Below, one piece after another: positions 1 to 5,028 of a DNA stretch of 6,351 nucleotides. The translations under genes were made by a program, and so were the position numbers. The stretch lies in assembly GCA_947483095.1 (NCBI GenBank), contig CANKLD010000079.1:1-6351 (forward strand), given 5' to 3'. The stretch is from Bacteroidota bacterium. Lineage in GTDB: Bacteria; Bacteroidota; Bacteroidia; Flavobacteriales; Flavobacteriaceae. The notes under the pieces are model-generated. The model did no database searches, was not told where the DNA came from, and saw only the letters and a program-made list of their open reading frames with translations. Each line of letters starts with the position of its first letter. The first letter of the stretch is position 1.

Positions 1-2
1 AA

Positions 3-110
3 ATTACCAGAAATGTCGTTCAGGAAGTGGTAAAAAGAAATGAAAATCTACCAGCAACTGAAGCCGTTAAAATAACAACAATGGCTGGCTGTTCAGCGGT
101 TAAAAAATAA
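3..110 (+). CDS. Mrp/NBP35-family Fe-S carrier P-loop ATPase, 3' end only
   Basis: Only the last 35 codons are in the window, ending at a TAA at 108-110; the gene starts upstream. The visible residues include NVVQEVV, LPATEAVKI and a final TTMAGCSAVKK. From memory this matches the C-terminus of flavobacterial Mrp/ApbC (NBP35-type) proteins, cytoplasmic ATPases that carry and transfer [4Fe-4S] clusters. The P-loop and CxxC motifs that would prove this lie outside the window, so the call rests on a short tail and on context: the next gene, 30 bp downstream on the same strand, is an Nfu-type Fe-S scaffold, a usual partner. The two are probably co-transcribed. Confidence 0.72.
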   Translation: MTRNVVQEVVKRNENLPATEAVKITTMAGCSAVKK

Positions 111-140
111 TTATTTCGTCTAATTGGAACTATAAAAATT

Positions 141-380
141 ATGACAATAGAAGAATTAACAACAAGCGTCGAAAAAGCACTTGAAGAAATTAGACCATTT
201 CTAAATTCTGATGGCGGCGACATCGCTTTGATTTCAATTGAAGACGGCAAACATGTAAAAGTTCGTTTACAAGGCGCTTGCGTAGGATGCAGCGTAAACC
301 AAATGACTCTAAAAATGGGTGTGGAAACAACCATAAAAAAGTTTGCACCACAAATTGAAACGGTAACAAACGTTGATTAA
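141..380 (+). CDS. Nfu-type (NifU C-terminal domain) iron-sulfur scaffold protein
   Basis: This 79-residue protein is a stand-alone NifU C-terminal (Nfu) domain. Such proteins hold a [4Fe-4S] cluster, usually between two subunits, and pass it to apo-enzymes in the cytoplasm. The sequence shows the family signatures: IRPFLNSDGGDI near residues 17-28 and GACVGC with the cluster-binding CxxC at C47 and C50, followed by a helix beginning NQMTLKMGVE. There is no IscU-like N-terminal domain and no A-type domain, so this is the minimal form, near the usual 75-80 residues. The ATG at 141 follows an A-rich stretch rather than a clear ribosome-binding site, as is common in Bacteroidetes. It lies 30 bp after the Mrp-like gene, so the pair looks like a cluster assembly and delivery unit. 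Confidence 0.92.
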   Translation: MTIEELTTSVEKALEEIRPFLNSDGGDIALISIEDGKHVKVRLQGACVGCSVNQMTLKMGVETTIKKFAPQIETVTNVD

Positions 381-388
381 TAATTTTG
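381..388 (+). promoter_or_regulatory. Candidate Bacteroidetes -7 promoter element for the reductase-ferredoxin pair
   Basis: TAATTTTG at 381-388 matches the Bacteroidetes sigma-A -7 consensus TAnnTTTG exactly and begins directly after the stop codon of the Nfu gene. The nearest upstream TTG that could act as the -33 element is at 355-357, inside the Nfu gene, giving a 23-bp spacer, somewhat longer than the usual 19-21. If used, the transcript would start near 395, leaving a leader of under 30 nt before the ATG at 422. The element overlaps a 14-bp palindrome at 386-399. The match is visible; promoter activity is inferred. Confidence 0.4.
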
Positions 389-399
389 GTTTAAACCAA
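386..399. promoter_or_regulatory. 14-bp perfect palindrome in the Nfu-reductase spacer
   Basis: TTGGTTTAAACCAA is its own reverse complement. It lies in the 41-bp gap between the Nfu gene and the ferredoxin-NADP+ reductase gene, overlapping the end of the candidate -7 element and the expected transcription start. That is where a repressor dimer site would be expected. No regulator is visible and the sequence matches no operator I can name. It could also be a chance AT-rich palindrome. Confidence 0.3.
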
Positions 400-421
400 T
401 AAATTAAATTATTATATTAAA

Positions 422-1480
422 ATGATTGAAACGGATATTCTCATCATTGGCGCTGGGCCCACAGGATTATTCACTGTATTTGAAGCCGGGCTTTTAAAAT
501 TAAAATGCCATATTATTGATGGTTTGCCACAACCGGGCGGACAATTATCAGAGTTATATCCTAAAAAACCAATATTCGATATTCCAGGATTTCCATCCGT
601 TTTAGCAGGTGATTTAGTGGCCAATTTAATGGAACAGATAAAGCAATTTCAACCTGGATTTACGTTGAATGAAGTTGCTGAAACCATCGACCAACTTGAA
701 GATGGAACTTTCATTGTTACTACAAATAAAGGAACAAAACACCATGCCAATTCAGTTGCAATTGCAGGAGGTTTAGGAAGTTTCGAACCTCGAAAACCAC
801 AGCTCGAAGAAATTGAATTCTACGAACAAAACGATCGCGGTGTAGAATATTTTGTAAAAGATCCCGAAAAATTTAGAAATAAAAAAGTAGTCATTTCAGG
901 TGGTGGAGACTCCGCTTTGGATTGGAGTATTTTTCTCTCCAATGTAGCCTCAAGTGTTACTTTAGTACATCGAAGAAATGAATTTCGTGGCGCTTTGGAC
1001 TCTGTTGAAAAAGTACAAGAACTAAAAGAATTCGGTAAAATAAAACTCATCACACCGGGAGAAATTGTAGGATTTAATGGTAAAGATCGAATTGAATCAG
1101 TAATTATTGAAACCAATGGTGAGAAAATAACTACCGAAACGGATTACTTTATTCCATTATTTGGATTAACACCAAAATTAGGGTCAATAGCCAACTGGGG
1201 ATTAGATATTGAAAAAAATGCCATTAAAGTGAACAACTCTTTAGATTATCAAACTAATATTCCTGGGATTTATGCCATTGGCGATGTGAATACTTATCCT
1301 GGTAAACTAAAACTGATTTTGTGCGGATTCCATGAAGCAACTTTAATGGTTCAAAGTGTTTATCAAAGAATGAATCCTGGGAAAAAATACGTGCTGAAAT
1401 ACACTACCGTTTCTGGCGTTGATGGATTTGATGGAACCCGAAAAGAAGCCGAAAAACAAGTTGTAAAATCAATAGATTAA
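422..1480 (+). CDS. Ferredoxin--NADP+ reductase, thioredoxin-reductase-like type
   Basis: This 352-residue flavoprotein should move electrons between NADPH and ferredoxin in the cytoplasm. The N-terminal FAD-binding Rossmann motif is GAGPTG (G10, G12, G15), followed by the PQPGGQLSELYP segment (residues 37-47). The NADPH-binding domain carries GGGDSALDW at 160-168 and HRRNEFR at 183-189, and the second FAD motif is AIGDVNTYPG around 285-294. The CxxC redox pair of thioredoxin reductases is absent between the two nucleotide-binding motifs, which places it with the YumC-type ferredoxin-NADP+ reductases (about 330-350 residues), not with TrxB. The C-terminal extension after residue 320 fits this group. 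The next gene, 2 bp downstream, is a [2Fe-2S] ferredoxin, a natural partner. The ATG at 422 is chosen because the FAD motif starts within ten residues of it, as usual in the family. Substrate direction and partner choice are inferred. Confidence 0.92.
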   Translation: MIETDILIIGAGPTGLFTVFEAGLLKLKCHIIDGLPQPGGQLSELYPKKPIFDIPGFPSVLAGDLVANLMEQIKQFQPGFTLNEVAETIDQLEDGTFIVTTNKGTKHHANSVAIAGGLGSFEPRKPQLEEIEFYEQNDRGVEYFVKDPEKFRNKKVVISGGGDSALDWSIFLSNVASSVTLVHRRNEFRGALDSVEKVQELKEFGKIKLITPGEIVGFNGKDRIESVIIETNGEKITTETDYFIPLFGLTPKLGSIANWGLDIEKNAIKVNNSLDYQTNIPGIYAIGDVNTYPGKLKLILCGFHEATLMVQSVYQRMNPGKKYVLKYTTVSGVDGFDGTRKEAEKQVVKSID

Positions 1481-1482
1481 TT

Positions 1483-1815
1483 ATGTCGGCTGATATCTCC
1501 ATAAAAATTACCGATCGCGAAGGGGTAACTCACGAAGTCCTCGCTCCTACCGATATGAATTTAAACGTCATGGAAGTAGTTCGAATGTATGAATTAGCTC
1601 CTGAAGGTACCATTGGAATTTGTGGCGGAATGGCCATGTGCGCTTCTTGCCAATGTTATGTTCTAAATTCTGTAGAAATTCCCGAAAAAGGCGATGATGA
1701 AGATGCCATGCTTTCCGAAGCCTTGAACGTTAAACCCAATAGCCGCTTGGGATGTCAATTACATATTACCGAAGATTTAGAAGGCCTTGAAATTGAACTA
1801 GCTCCTGAGGCATAA
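1483..1815 (+). CDS. [2Fe-2S] ferredoxin, adrenodoxin/Isc type
   Basis: This 110-residue acidic protein is a one-electron carrier. The four cluster ligands are visible as C47-x5-C53-x2-C56 with a distant C91 in the segment SRLGCQL, the spacing of vertebrate-type (adrenodoxin, Isc Fdx) ferredoxins rather than the plant type. An extra cysteine, C58, follows the third ligand. The acidic stretch GDDEDAML at 70-77 corresponds to the partner-docking face in this family. The ATG is 2 bp after the stop of the ferredoxin-NADP+ reductase gene, so the two are almost certainly on one transcript and probably form a redox pair that could feed Fe-S assembly or an oxygenase. A terminator hairpin begins at its stop codon. 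Which acceptor it serves cannot be read from the sequence. Confidence 0.93.
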   Translation: MSADISIKITDREGVTHEVLAPTDMNLNVMEVVRMYELAPEGTIGICGGMAMCASCQCYVLNSVEIPEKGDDEDAMLSEALNVKPNSRLGCQLHITEDLEGLEIELAPEA

Positions 1816-1845
1816 AAAAAGCGAGATGATTGTCTCGCTTTTTTT
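1814..1845. terminator. Bidirectional intrinsic terminator between convergent genes
   Basis: GCGAGA (1821-1826), a 6-nt loop and TCTCGC (1833-1838) form a perfect stem. It is flanked by seven A's (1814-1820) and seven T's (1839-1845), which extend the pairing to 13 bp and give a U-tract in both directions. The A-tract starts within the ferredoxin TAA stop codon. The DUF3050 gene on the opposite strand ends at 1853, so one hairpin can end both convergent transcripts. Confidence 0.93.
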
Positions 1846-1852
1846 ATTTGAA

Positions 1853-2638
1853 TTAAACCAATTCTTTTGCTGATTTTACTATTTTCTCTTCAATTGCATC
1901 CCAAAGTCCGATGCGTTTTTCAAGGGCTAATTTTGAAATTTCCTCCACTTCTTTCCACTTCGTTTCGTTGTTTTCACAAAGTTCAATTATCATTTTCATT
2001 GCCATCGGACCGTGTTCATCAGCATCCAATTCAATGTGTCTTTCGAAATAATAAATTAATTTACTTAAATCGGTTTCAGGGAAATTAGCTTCAAAATTTC
2101 TTAAAATCTCGGTGAACATCGCCGGAATCAAATCTTCTCTACCAAAGGTAAACGCGGCCGCAATTTGGTGTGGCTTTCCTTCTTCAATTACTCTAAAAGT
2201 AAAATCTAAAAAGGATTTAATATTTGGATGTAAATCACTTTGCTTTATGGATACAAATATATTTTGTGTAGCCACAACATTCTCAATAAAGGAATTGATC
2301 ATTTCGGTATTGGCGCCACAAGAAGTCATCGCGTCAAGATACATTTCAAAATGACTTGACCTTTTTCCGTCTAATGTCAAATCCGATTCTTCAGCCAACA
2401 CAATTTCGTTAATTAAATAACGTGTTTCAGGGTTTTTAGAAGCAACCCATGGCGTTGTGGTACAGGTCAATTTTGATTGCAATGCTTTCAATAAGGACAT
2501 GAAATCCCAAACGGCATACACATGGCTTTCTAAAAAACAACGTAAGTCTTCTACCGTTTCAACTTTTTCATATAATGAATGTTGTAATAAGGCACTTTTT
2601 TGAGTTTCAATACTCCTATTTATAGACTGAATATCCAT
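1853..2638 (-). CDS. DUF3050-family protein, possible haem-oxygenase-like metalloprotein
   Basis: This 261-residue, apparently cytoplasmic, all-helical protein reads as a member of Pfam DUF3050 (recognised from memory). Conserved-looking stretches are ESHVYAVWDFM (37-47), NEIVLAEESD (77-86), SHFEMYLDAM (95-104), FTFGRED (163-169) and FERHIELDADEHGP (198-211). The last holds H201, D205 and H209 on one helical face, close to the H-x3-D-x2-H ligand pattern of haem-oxygenase-like diiron enzymes; H39, E84, H96 and E168 could complete a site. I recall DUF3050 being placed near that fold, but the spacing is not exact, so function remains unproven. No signal peptide or membrane segment is visible. 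It stands alone on the minus strand between terminators and faces the reductase-ferredoxin pair. A likely promoter lies just upstream at 2655-2682. The ATG at 2636-2638 gives a normal family N-terminus. Confidence 0.82.
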   Translation of the reverse strand: MDIQSINRSIETQKSALLQHSLYEKVETVEDLRCFLESHVYAVWDFMSLLKALQSKLTCTTTPWVASKNPETRYLINEIVLAEESDLTLDGKRSSHFEMYLDAMTSCGANTEMINSFIENVVATQNIFVSIKQSDLHPNIKSFLDFTFRVIEEGKPHQIAAAFTFGREDLIPAMFTEILRNFEANFPETDLSKLIYYFERHIELDADEHGPMAMKMIIELCENNETKWKEVEEISKLALEKRIGLWDAIEEKIVKSAKELV

Positions 2639-2654
2639 GATTGTAAATTTTATA

Positions 2655-2682
2655 CAAAAGTAAAAAAGCTTCTCGTTTCCAA
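2655..2682 (-). promoter_or_regulatory. Candidate Bacteroidetes promoter for the DUF3050 gene
   Basis: Read on the minus strand, TACTTTTG at 2662-2655 is an exact match to the -7 consensus TAnnTTTG, and a TTG at 2682-2680 can serve as the -33 element with a 17-bp spacer, slightly short of the usual 19-21. Transcription would begin near 2648, giving a leader of about 10 nt before the ATG. The spacer and -33 region coincide with the terminator hairpin of the upstream acyl-CoA dehydrogenase gene. Confidence 0.5.
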
Positions 2683-2694
2683 GAAGCTTTTACT
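2659..2694 (-). terminator. Intrinsic terminator of the acyl-CoA dehydrogenase gene
   Basis: AAGCTTCT (2666-2673) pairs with AGAAGCTT (2682-2689) around an 8-nt loop. Flanking A/T runs lengthen the stem, and AGT/ACT at 2659-2661 and 2692-2694 can close it beyond a 2-nt bulge. On the minus strand the stem is followed by a T-run, as expected for the end of the acyl-CoA dehydrogenase transcript, whose stop codon is 35 bp upstream of the hairpin. Confidence 0.85.
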
Positions 2695-2729
2695 ATCAAT
2701 TTTATCAATACTTTAATAATTGTTAACTA

Positions 2730-3908
2730 CTATTTGAATGCTGGAATTCCGGTAATATCAGCACCAGTAATTAGCAAGTGAATGTCGTGGGTTCCTTCAT
2801 AGGTAATCACCGATTCTAGATTCATCATGTGACGCATTATAGAATATTCACCTGTAATTCCCATTCCTCCTAATATTTGTCTGGCTTCACGAGCGATATT
2901 AATCGCCATATCAACATTGTTTCTTTTTGCCATAGAAATTTGAGCGGTAGTCGCTTTACCTTCGTTTCTTAAAACTCCCAAACGCCAAGTTAACAATTGC
3001 GCTTTGGTGATTTCAGTGATCATTTCGGCTAATTTCTTTTGTTGTAATTGTGTTCCAGCAATAGGTTTGTCAAACTGGATTCTCTCTTTTGCATAACGCA
3101 AAGCAGTATCGTAACAATCCATTGCAGCACCAATAGCACCCCATGCAATTCCATATCGAGCAGAATCTAGACATTGCATTGGTGCACCAAGACCTGTTTT
3201 ACCTGATAATAAATTTTCCTTAGGAACTTTTACATTATCAAAAATCAATTCTCCAGTTGCCGATGCACGTAACGACCATTTATTGTGCGTTTCAGGAGTG
3301 GTAAACCCTTCCATTCCACGCTCCACAATTAATCCGTGAATTCTACCTTCTTCATTTTTGGCCCAAACCACTGCAATATCTGCAAATGGTGCATTCGAAA
3401 TCCACATTTTAGCCCCATTTAATAAATAATGGTCGCCCAAATCTTTATAATTGGAAATCATGCTACTTGGATCGGAACCATAATTAGGCTCGGTCAAACC
3501 AAAGCAACCCATGAATTCTCCTGAAGCTAGTTTTGGTAAATATTTCCTTCTTTGTTCCTCATTTCCAAATTTCCAAATCGGATACATCACTAATGACGAT
3601 TGAACAGAAGCCGTTGAACGAACGCCAGAATCTCCTCTTTCTATTTCTTGCATAATCAAACCATACGAGATTTGATCCAGTCCTGCACCGCCATATTCTT
3701 CTGGGATATAAGGCCCAAAAGCACCAATATCCGCCAATCCTTTGATAATTTGAGTAGGAAAATCAGCTCTTTGAGCGTAATCCTCAATTATTGGTGATAC
3801 TTCTCTTTTTACCCATTCTCTCGCAGCATCACGCACTAATTTGTGCTCGTCAGTCAATAATTCGTCAAGGTTATAATAATCTGGAGCTTGGAATAAGTCT
3901 GGTTTCAT
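2730..3908 (-). CDS. Acyl-CoA dehydrogenase, probably glutaryl-CoA dehydrogenase
   Basis: This 392-residue FAD enzyme oxidises an acyl-CoA, passing electrons to electron-transfer flavoprotein. The family layout is complete: N-terminal helical domain, central beta domain with GCFGLTEPNYGSDPSS (134-149) and WISNAPFAD, and C-terminal helical domain ending in YEGTHDIH, where E371 is the expected catalytic base. Several features favour glutaryl-CoA dehydrogenase (lysine/tryptophan degradation; glutaryl-CoA to crotonyl-CoA plus CO2). ERGDSGVRSTASVQSS (90-105) keeps E90, R97, S98 and S101, equivalent to human GCDH Glu87, Arg94, Ser95 and Ser98, of which Arg94 holds the substrate's free carboxylate. 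Other GCDH-like segments are RYGIAWG and MNLESVITYEGTHD. The flavin-contacting WITN threonine is serine here. No other lysine-degradation gene is in the window; the gene appears monocistronic, with its own promoter region and terminator. Substrate is inferred; acyl-CoA dehydrogenase is secure. Confidence 0.93.
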   Translation of the reverse strand: MKPDLFQAPDYYNLDELLTDEHKLVRDAAREWVKREVSPIIEDYAQRADFPTQIIKGLADIGAFGPYIPEEYGGAGLDQISYGLIMQEIERGDSGVRSTASVQSSLVMYPIWKFGNEEQRRKYLPKLASGEFMGCFGLTEPNYGSDPSSMISNYKDLGDHYLLNGAKMWISNAPFADIAVVWAKNEEGRIHGLIVERGMEGFTTPETHNKWSLRASATGELIFDNVKVPKENLLSGKTGLGAPMQCLDSARYGIAWGAIGAAMDCYDTALRYAKERIQFDKPIAGTQLQQKKLAEMITEITKAQLLTWRLGVLRNEGKATTAQISMAKRNNVDMAINIAREARQILGGMGITGEYSIMRHMMNLESVITYEGTHDIHLLITGADITGIPAFK

Positions 3909-3964
3909 GTTTTATCTTTTGGTTGAATCGCTAAAAGCGAAGTTCACTTTTTAATAATCAAATG

Positions 3965-3972
3965 CAAATTTA
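3965..3972 (-). promoter_or_regulatory. Candidate -7 promoter element for the acyl-CoA dehydrogenase gene
   Basis: On the minus strand TAAATTTG (3972-3965) matches TAnnTTTG exactly, 56 bp before the ATG at 3908. The -33 element is unclear: a TTTG at 3991-3988 gives only a 15-bp spacer and a TTG at 4002-4000 gives 27 bp. The second lies inside a 12-bp palindrome. The leader would be about 50 nt and contains a small TCGC/GCGA hairpin at 3928-3940. Confidence 0.42.
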
Positions 3973-3996
3973 CATAAAGAAATGTAACAAACCGAT

Positions 3997-4008
3997 TAAC
4001 AATTGTTA
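3997..4008. promoter_or_regulatory. 12-bp palindrome upstream of the acyl-CoA dehydrogenase promoter
   Basis: TAACAATTGTTA is a perfect palindrome 24 bp upstream of the candidate -7 element of the acyl-CoA dehydrogenase gene, so it covers or abuts the -33 region. A TetR- or other dimeric-repressor site would fit both the place and a catabolic gene, but no regulator is present and the AT-rich background makes chance plausible. Confidence 0.25.
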
Positions 4009-4023
4009 TATTTTTTCTCTCTT

Positions 4024-4104
4024 CCTTTTGGAGCTTAATCCTGCTTTCCGTTGCAATCCTCGCTAAAAAGCGAGGGATTTCCACTTCACTCAGGGCTAGG
4101 GCTA
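4024..4104 (-). repeat. Structured intergenic repeat, probably a recurrent flavobacterial element
   Basis: Read on the minus strand, the element begins with TAGCCCTAGCCCTGA, runs through a hairpin GGAAATCCCTCGC / GCGAGGATT with a TTTTTA loop (core stem 4058-4063 with 4070-4075), and ends GGAAAGCAGGATTAAGCTCC. I believe I recognise this layout, two conserved arms around a variable hairpin, as a repeat found many times at gene 3' ends in Flavobacterium genomes; that is from memory and not checked. It starts exactly at the TAG stop codon (4102-4104) of the TrmN6-like gene, and could form a stable 3'-end structure for that transcript. Its GC content is clearly above that of the surrounding AT-rich spacer. 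Confidence 0.6.
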
Positions 4105-4815
4105 CATTTTTAAGTAGAAATCTTTCGTTAGAGAAATATATTCTGGGGTATATTCGTGTCGGCTAATTTCAATTACTAGTTCATCTGCTGTTAAAACTGC
4201 CAATTCAAATCGTTTAAAAGCCAATAAACTTCTAATGATTTTGGTATTTTGAGCACCTTTAACACGAGTAATTTTAATTGGGAAAAGTTCCACTTCTGCA
4301 CACAATTCTATAAATCGATCTTCTTCATGAAATGGAATAATAACTGAAAAAATCCCGTTTTCAGATAGCAATAAATCGGCGGCTTCTACTAAATCTTCAA
4401 AAGGCATAGCTTCTTGAAATCTTGCTAAGTCACGCTGTTCATTTTCCGAACGGAAGTCTTCTGAAAAAAAAGGAGGATTGGAAACTATTAAATCATACTC
4501 ATCTTCTGGCTCCTCTAAAAATTCGTCTAAACCAGCATGAAAACAAAACAATCGATCGCTCCAAGGTGAATTTTCGAAATTTTCAACCGCTTGTTCGTAG
4601 GCACTTTCATCAATTTCAAAAGCGTCAATTTGTTCGGCGTTGCTTCTTTGTGCCAACATTAAAGCGATTATTCCAGTTCCTGTTCCAATATCTAAAATAG
4701 CTTTCGGATTATTTTCTATAGTTGTCCAAGCGCCCAACAAAACGCCGTCTGTTCCAATTTTCATGGCAGTCTGGTCTTGATTTACAGAAAATTGTTTGAA
4801 TTGAAATACTGACAT
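4102..4815 (-). CDS. trmN6: tRNA1(Val) (adenine(37)-N6)-methyltransferase, TrmN6/YfiC family
   Basis: This 237-residue SAM-dependent enzyme should methylate N6 of adenine 37 in tRNA1(Val). It has a class I Rossmann methyltransferase fold: SAM-binding DIGTGTG at 42-48, the acidic AFEID at 65-69 after strand 2 (E67 for the ribose), and the catalytic NPPFF at 113-117 typical of N6-adenine methyltransferases. The N-terminal FKQFSVNQDQTAMKIGTDGVLLGAW is the family's characteristic opening, which supports the ATG at 4813-4815. Length is near the usual 235-250. Homologues that methylate protein glutamine or rRNA share the NPP motif, but the N-terminus favours TrmN6. Two oddities sit at its ends: the TAG stop codon is the first triplet of a structured repeat, and a decayed copy of its first 20 codons lies 128 bp upstream. 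No strong promoter match was found in the upstream spacer. Confidence 0.88.
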   Translation of the reverse strand: MSVFQFKQFSVNQDQTAMKIGTDGVLLGAWTTIENNPKAILDIGTGTGIIALMLAQRSNAEQIDAFEIDESAYEQAVENFENSPWSDRLFCFHAGLDEFLEEPEDEYDLIVSNPPFFSEDFRSENEQRDLARFQEAMPFEDLVEAADLLLSENGIFSVIIPFHEEDRFIELCAEVELFPIKITRVKGAQNTKIIRSLLAFKRFELAVLTADELVIEISRHEYTPEYISLTKDFYLKM

Positions 4816-4851
4816 CCTGATTTCTGATTTAAGAATTTAGAATTAAGATTT
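4749..4851 (-). repeat. Direct repeat, functional copy, covering the trmN6 start
   Basis: This segment holds the first codons of the TrmN6-like gene and about 36 bp of its leader. Over 4776-4835 it matches 4904-4963 without gaps at 52 of 60 positions, including an 18-nt identical run. Weaker similarity extends down to 4749 (70 of 87 in total). Beyond 4835 the match resumes for 9 nt after a 7-nt insertion in this copy. Confidence 0.88.
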
Positions 4852-4876
4852 AAAAATTTAGAATTATCCGAATAAA

Positions 4877-4943
4877 CTTTTCTAATTTTCAAAGCAAATT
4901 AATCTTGGTTTACACTAAATTATTTGAATTTAAATACTAATAT
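4877..4943 (-). pseudogene. Decayed 5' fragment of trmN6 (duplicated start region)
   Basis: Translated in the frame that aligns with the TrmN6-like gene, this stretch reads ILVFKFK*FSVNQD*FALKI. It matches 13 of the first 20 residues of the intact protein, which reads MSVFQFK, then Q, FSVNQD, Q and TAMKI. The start codon has become ATA (4943-4941), and TAA stops replace the glutamines at positions 8 (4922-4920) and 15 (4901-4899). Similarity fades after codon 20. This is a partial duplication that has since drifted. It cannot make protein and sits in the leader of the intact gene. Confidence 0.82.
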
Positions 4944-4972
4944 CGTGATTTCTGATTTAAGAATTAAGATTT
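4877..4972 (-). repeat. Direct repeat, upstream decayed copy of the trmN6 start region
   Basis: Second copy of the repeat described for 4749-4851, offset by exactly 128 bp. It includes the broken codons at 4877-4943 and the leader-like sequence TGATTTCTGATTTAAGAA at 4946-4963, which is identical in both copies. The constant offset suggests tandem duplication of a unit of about 128 bp. Confidence 0.85.
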
Positions 4973-4990
4973 TTAGATTTCAGAATTTTC

Positions 4991-5022
4991 GATTAACCAA
5001 TTAAACAAATAACCGAATAACC
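4991..5022. repeat. Degenerate 8-bp tandem repeat after rimM
   Basis: Four successive octamers read GATTAACC, AATTAAAC, AAATAACC and GAATAACC on the + strand, ending 6 bp before the rimM stop codon. The whole 4816-5028 spacer (213 bp) is very AT-rich and contains this array plus the duplicated trmN6 start. I see no clear terminator hairpin or promoter in it. Similar runs occur, to my recollection, in other flavobacterial spacers. Confidence 0.6.
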
Positions 5023-5028
5023 AATATT

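Noticed and set aside
20..334. Open frame on the minus strand opposite the Mrp end and the Nfu gene
   Set aside because: It is a shadow of the well-supported Nfu gene, which carries a clear family motif on the + strand.
422..1480. Thioredoxin reductase
   Set aside because: The fold family matches, but the redox-active CxxC is missing and a ferredoxin gene follows directly, which favours ferredoxin-NADP+ reductase.
3928..3940. Small TCGC/GCGA hairpin in the acyl-CoA dehydrogenase leader as a riboswitch or attenuator
   Set aside because: Only 4 bp of stem, no U-tract and no conserved riboswitch core; more likely chance.
4895..4902. Possible promoter for trmN6 on the minus strand (TTAATTTG)
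   Set aside because: It misses the TA of TAnnTTTG, has no TTG at a suitable distance, and lies inside the decayed duplicate; too weak to call.
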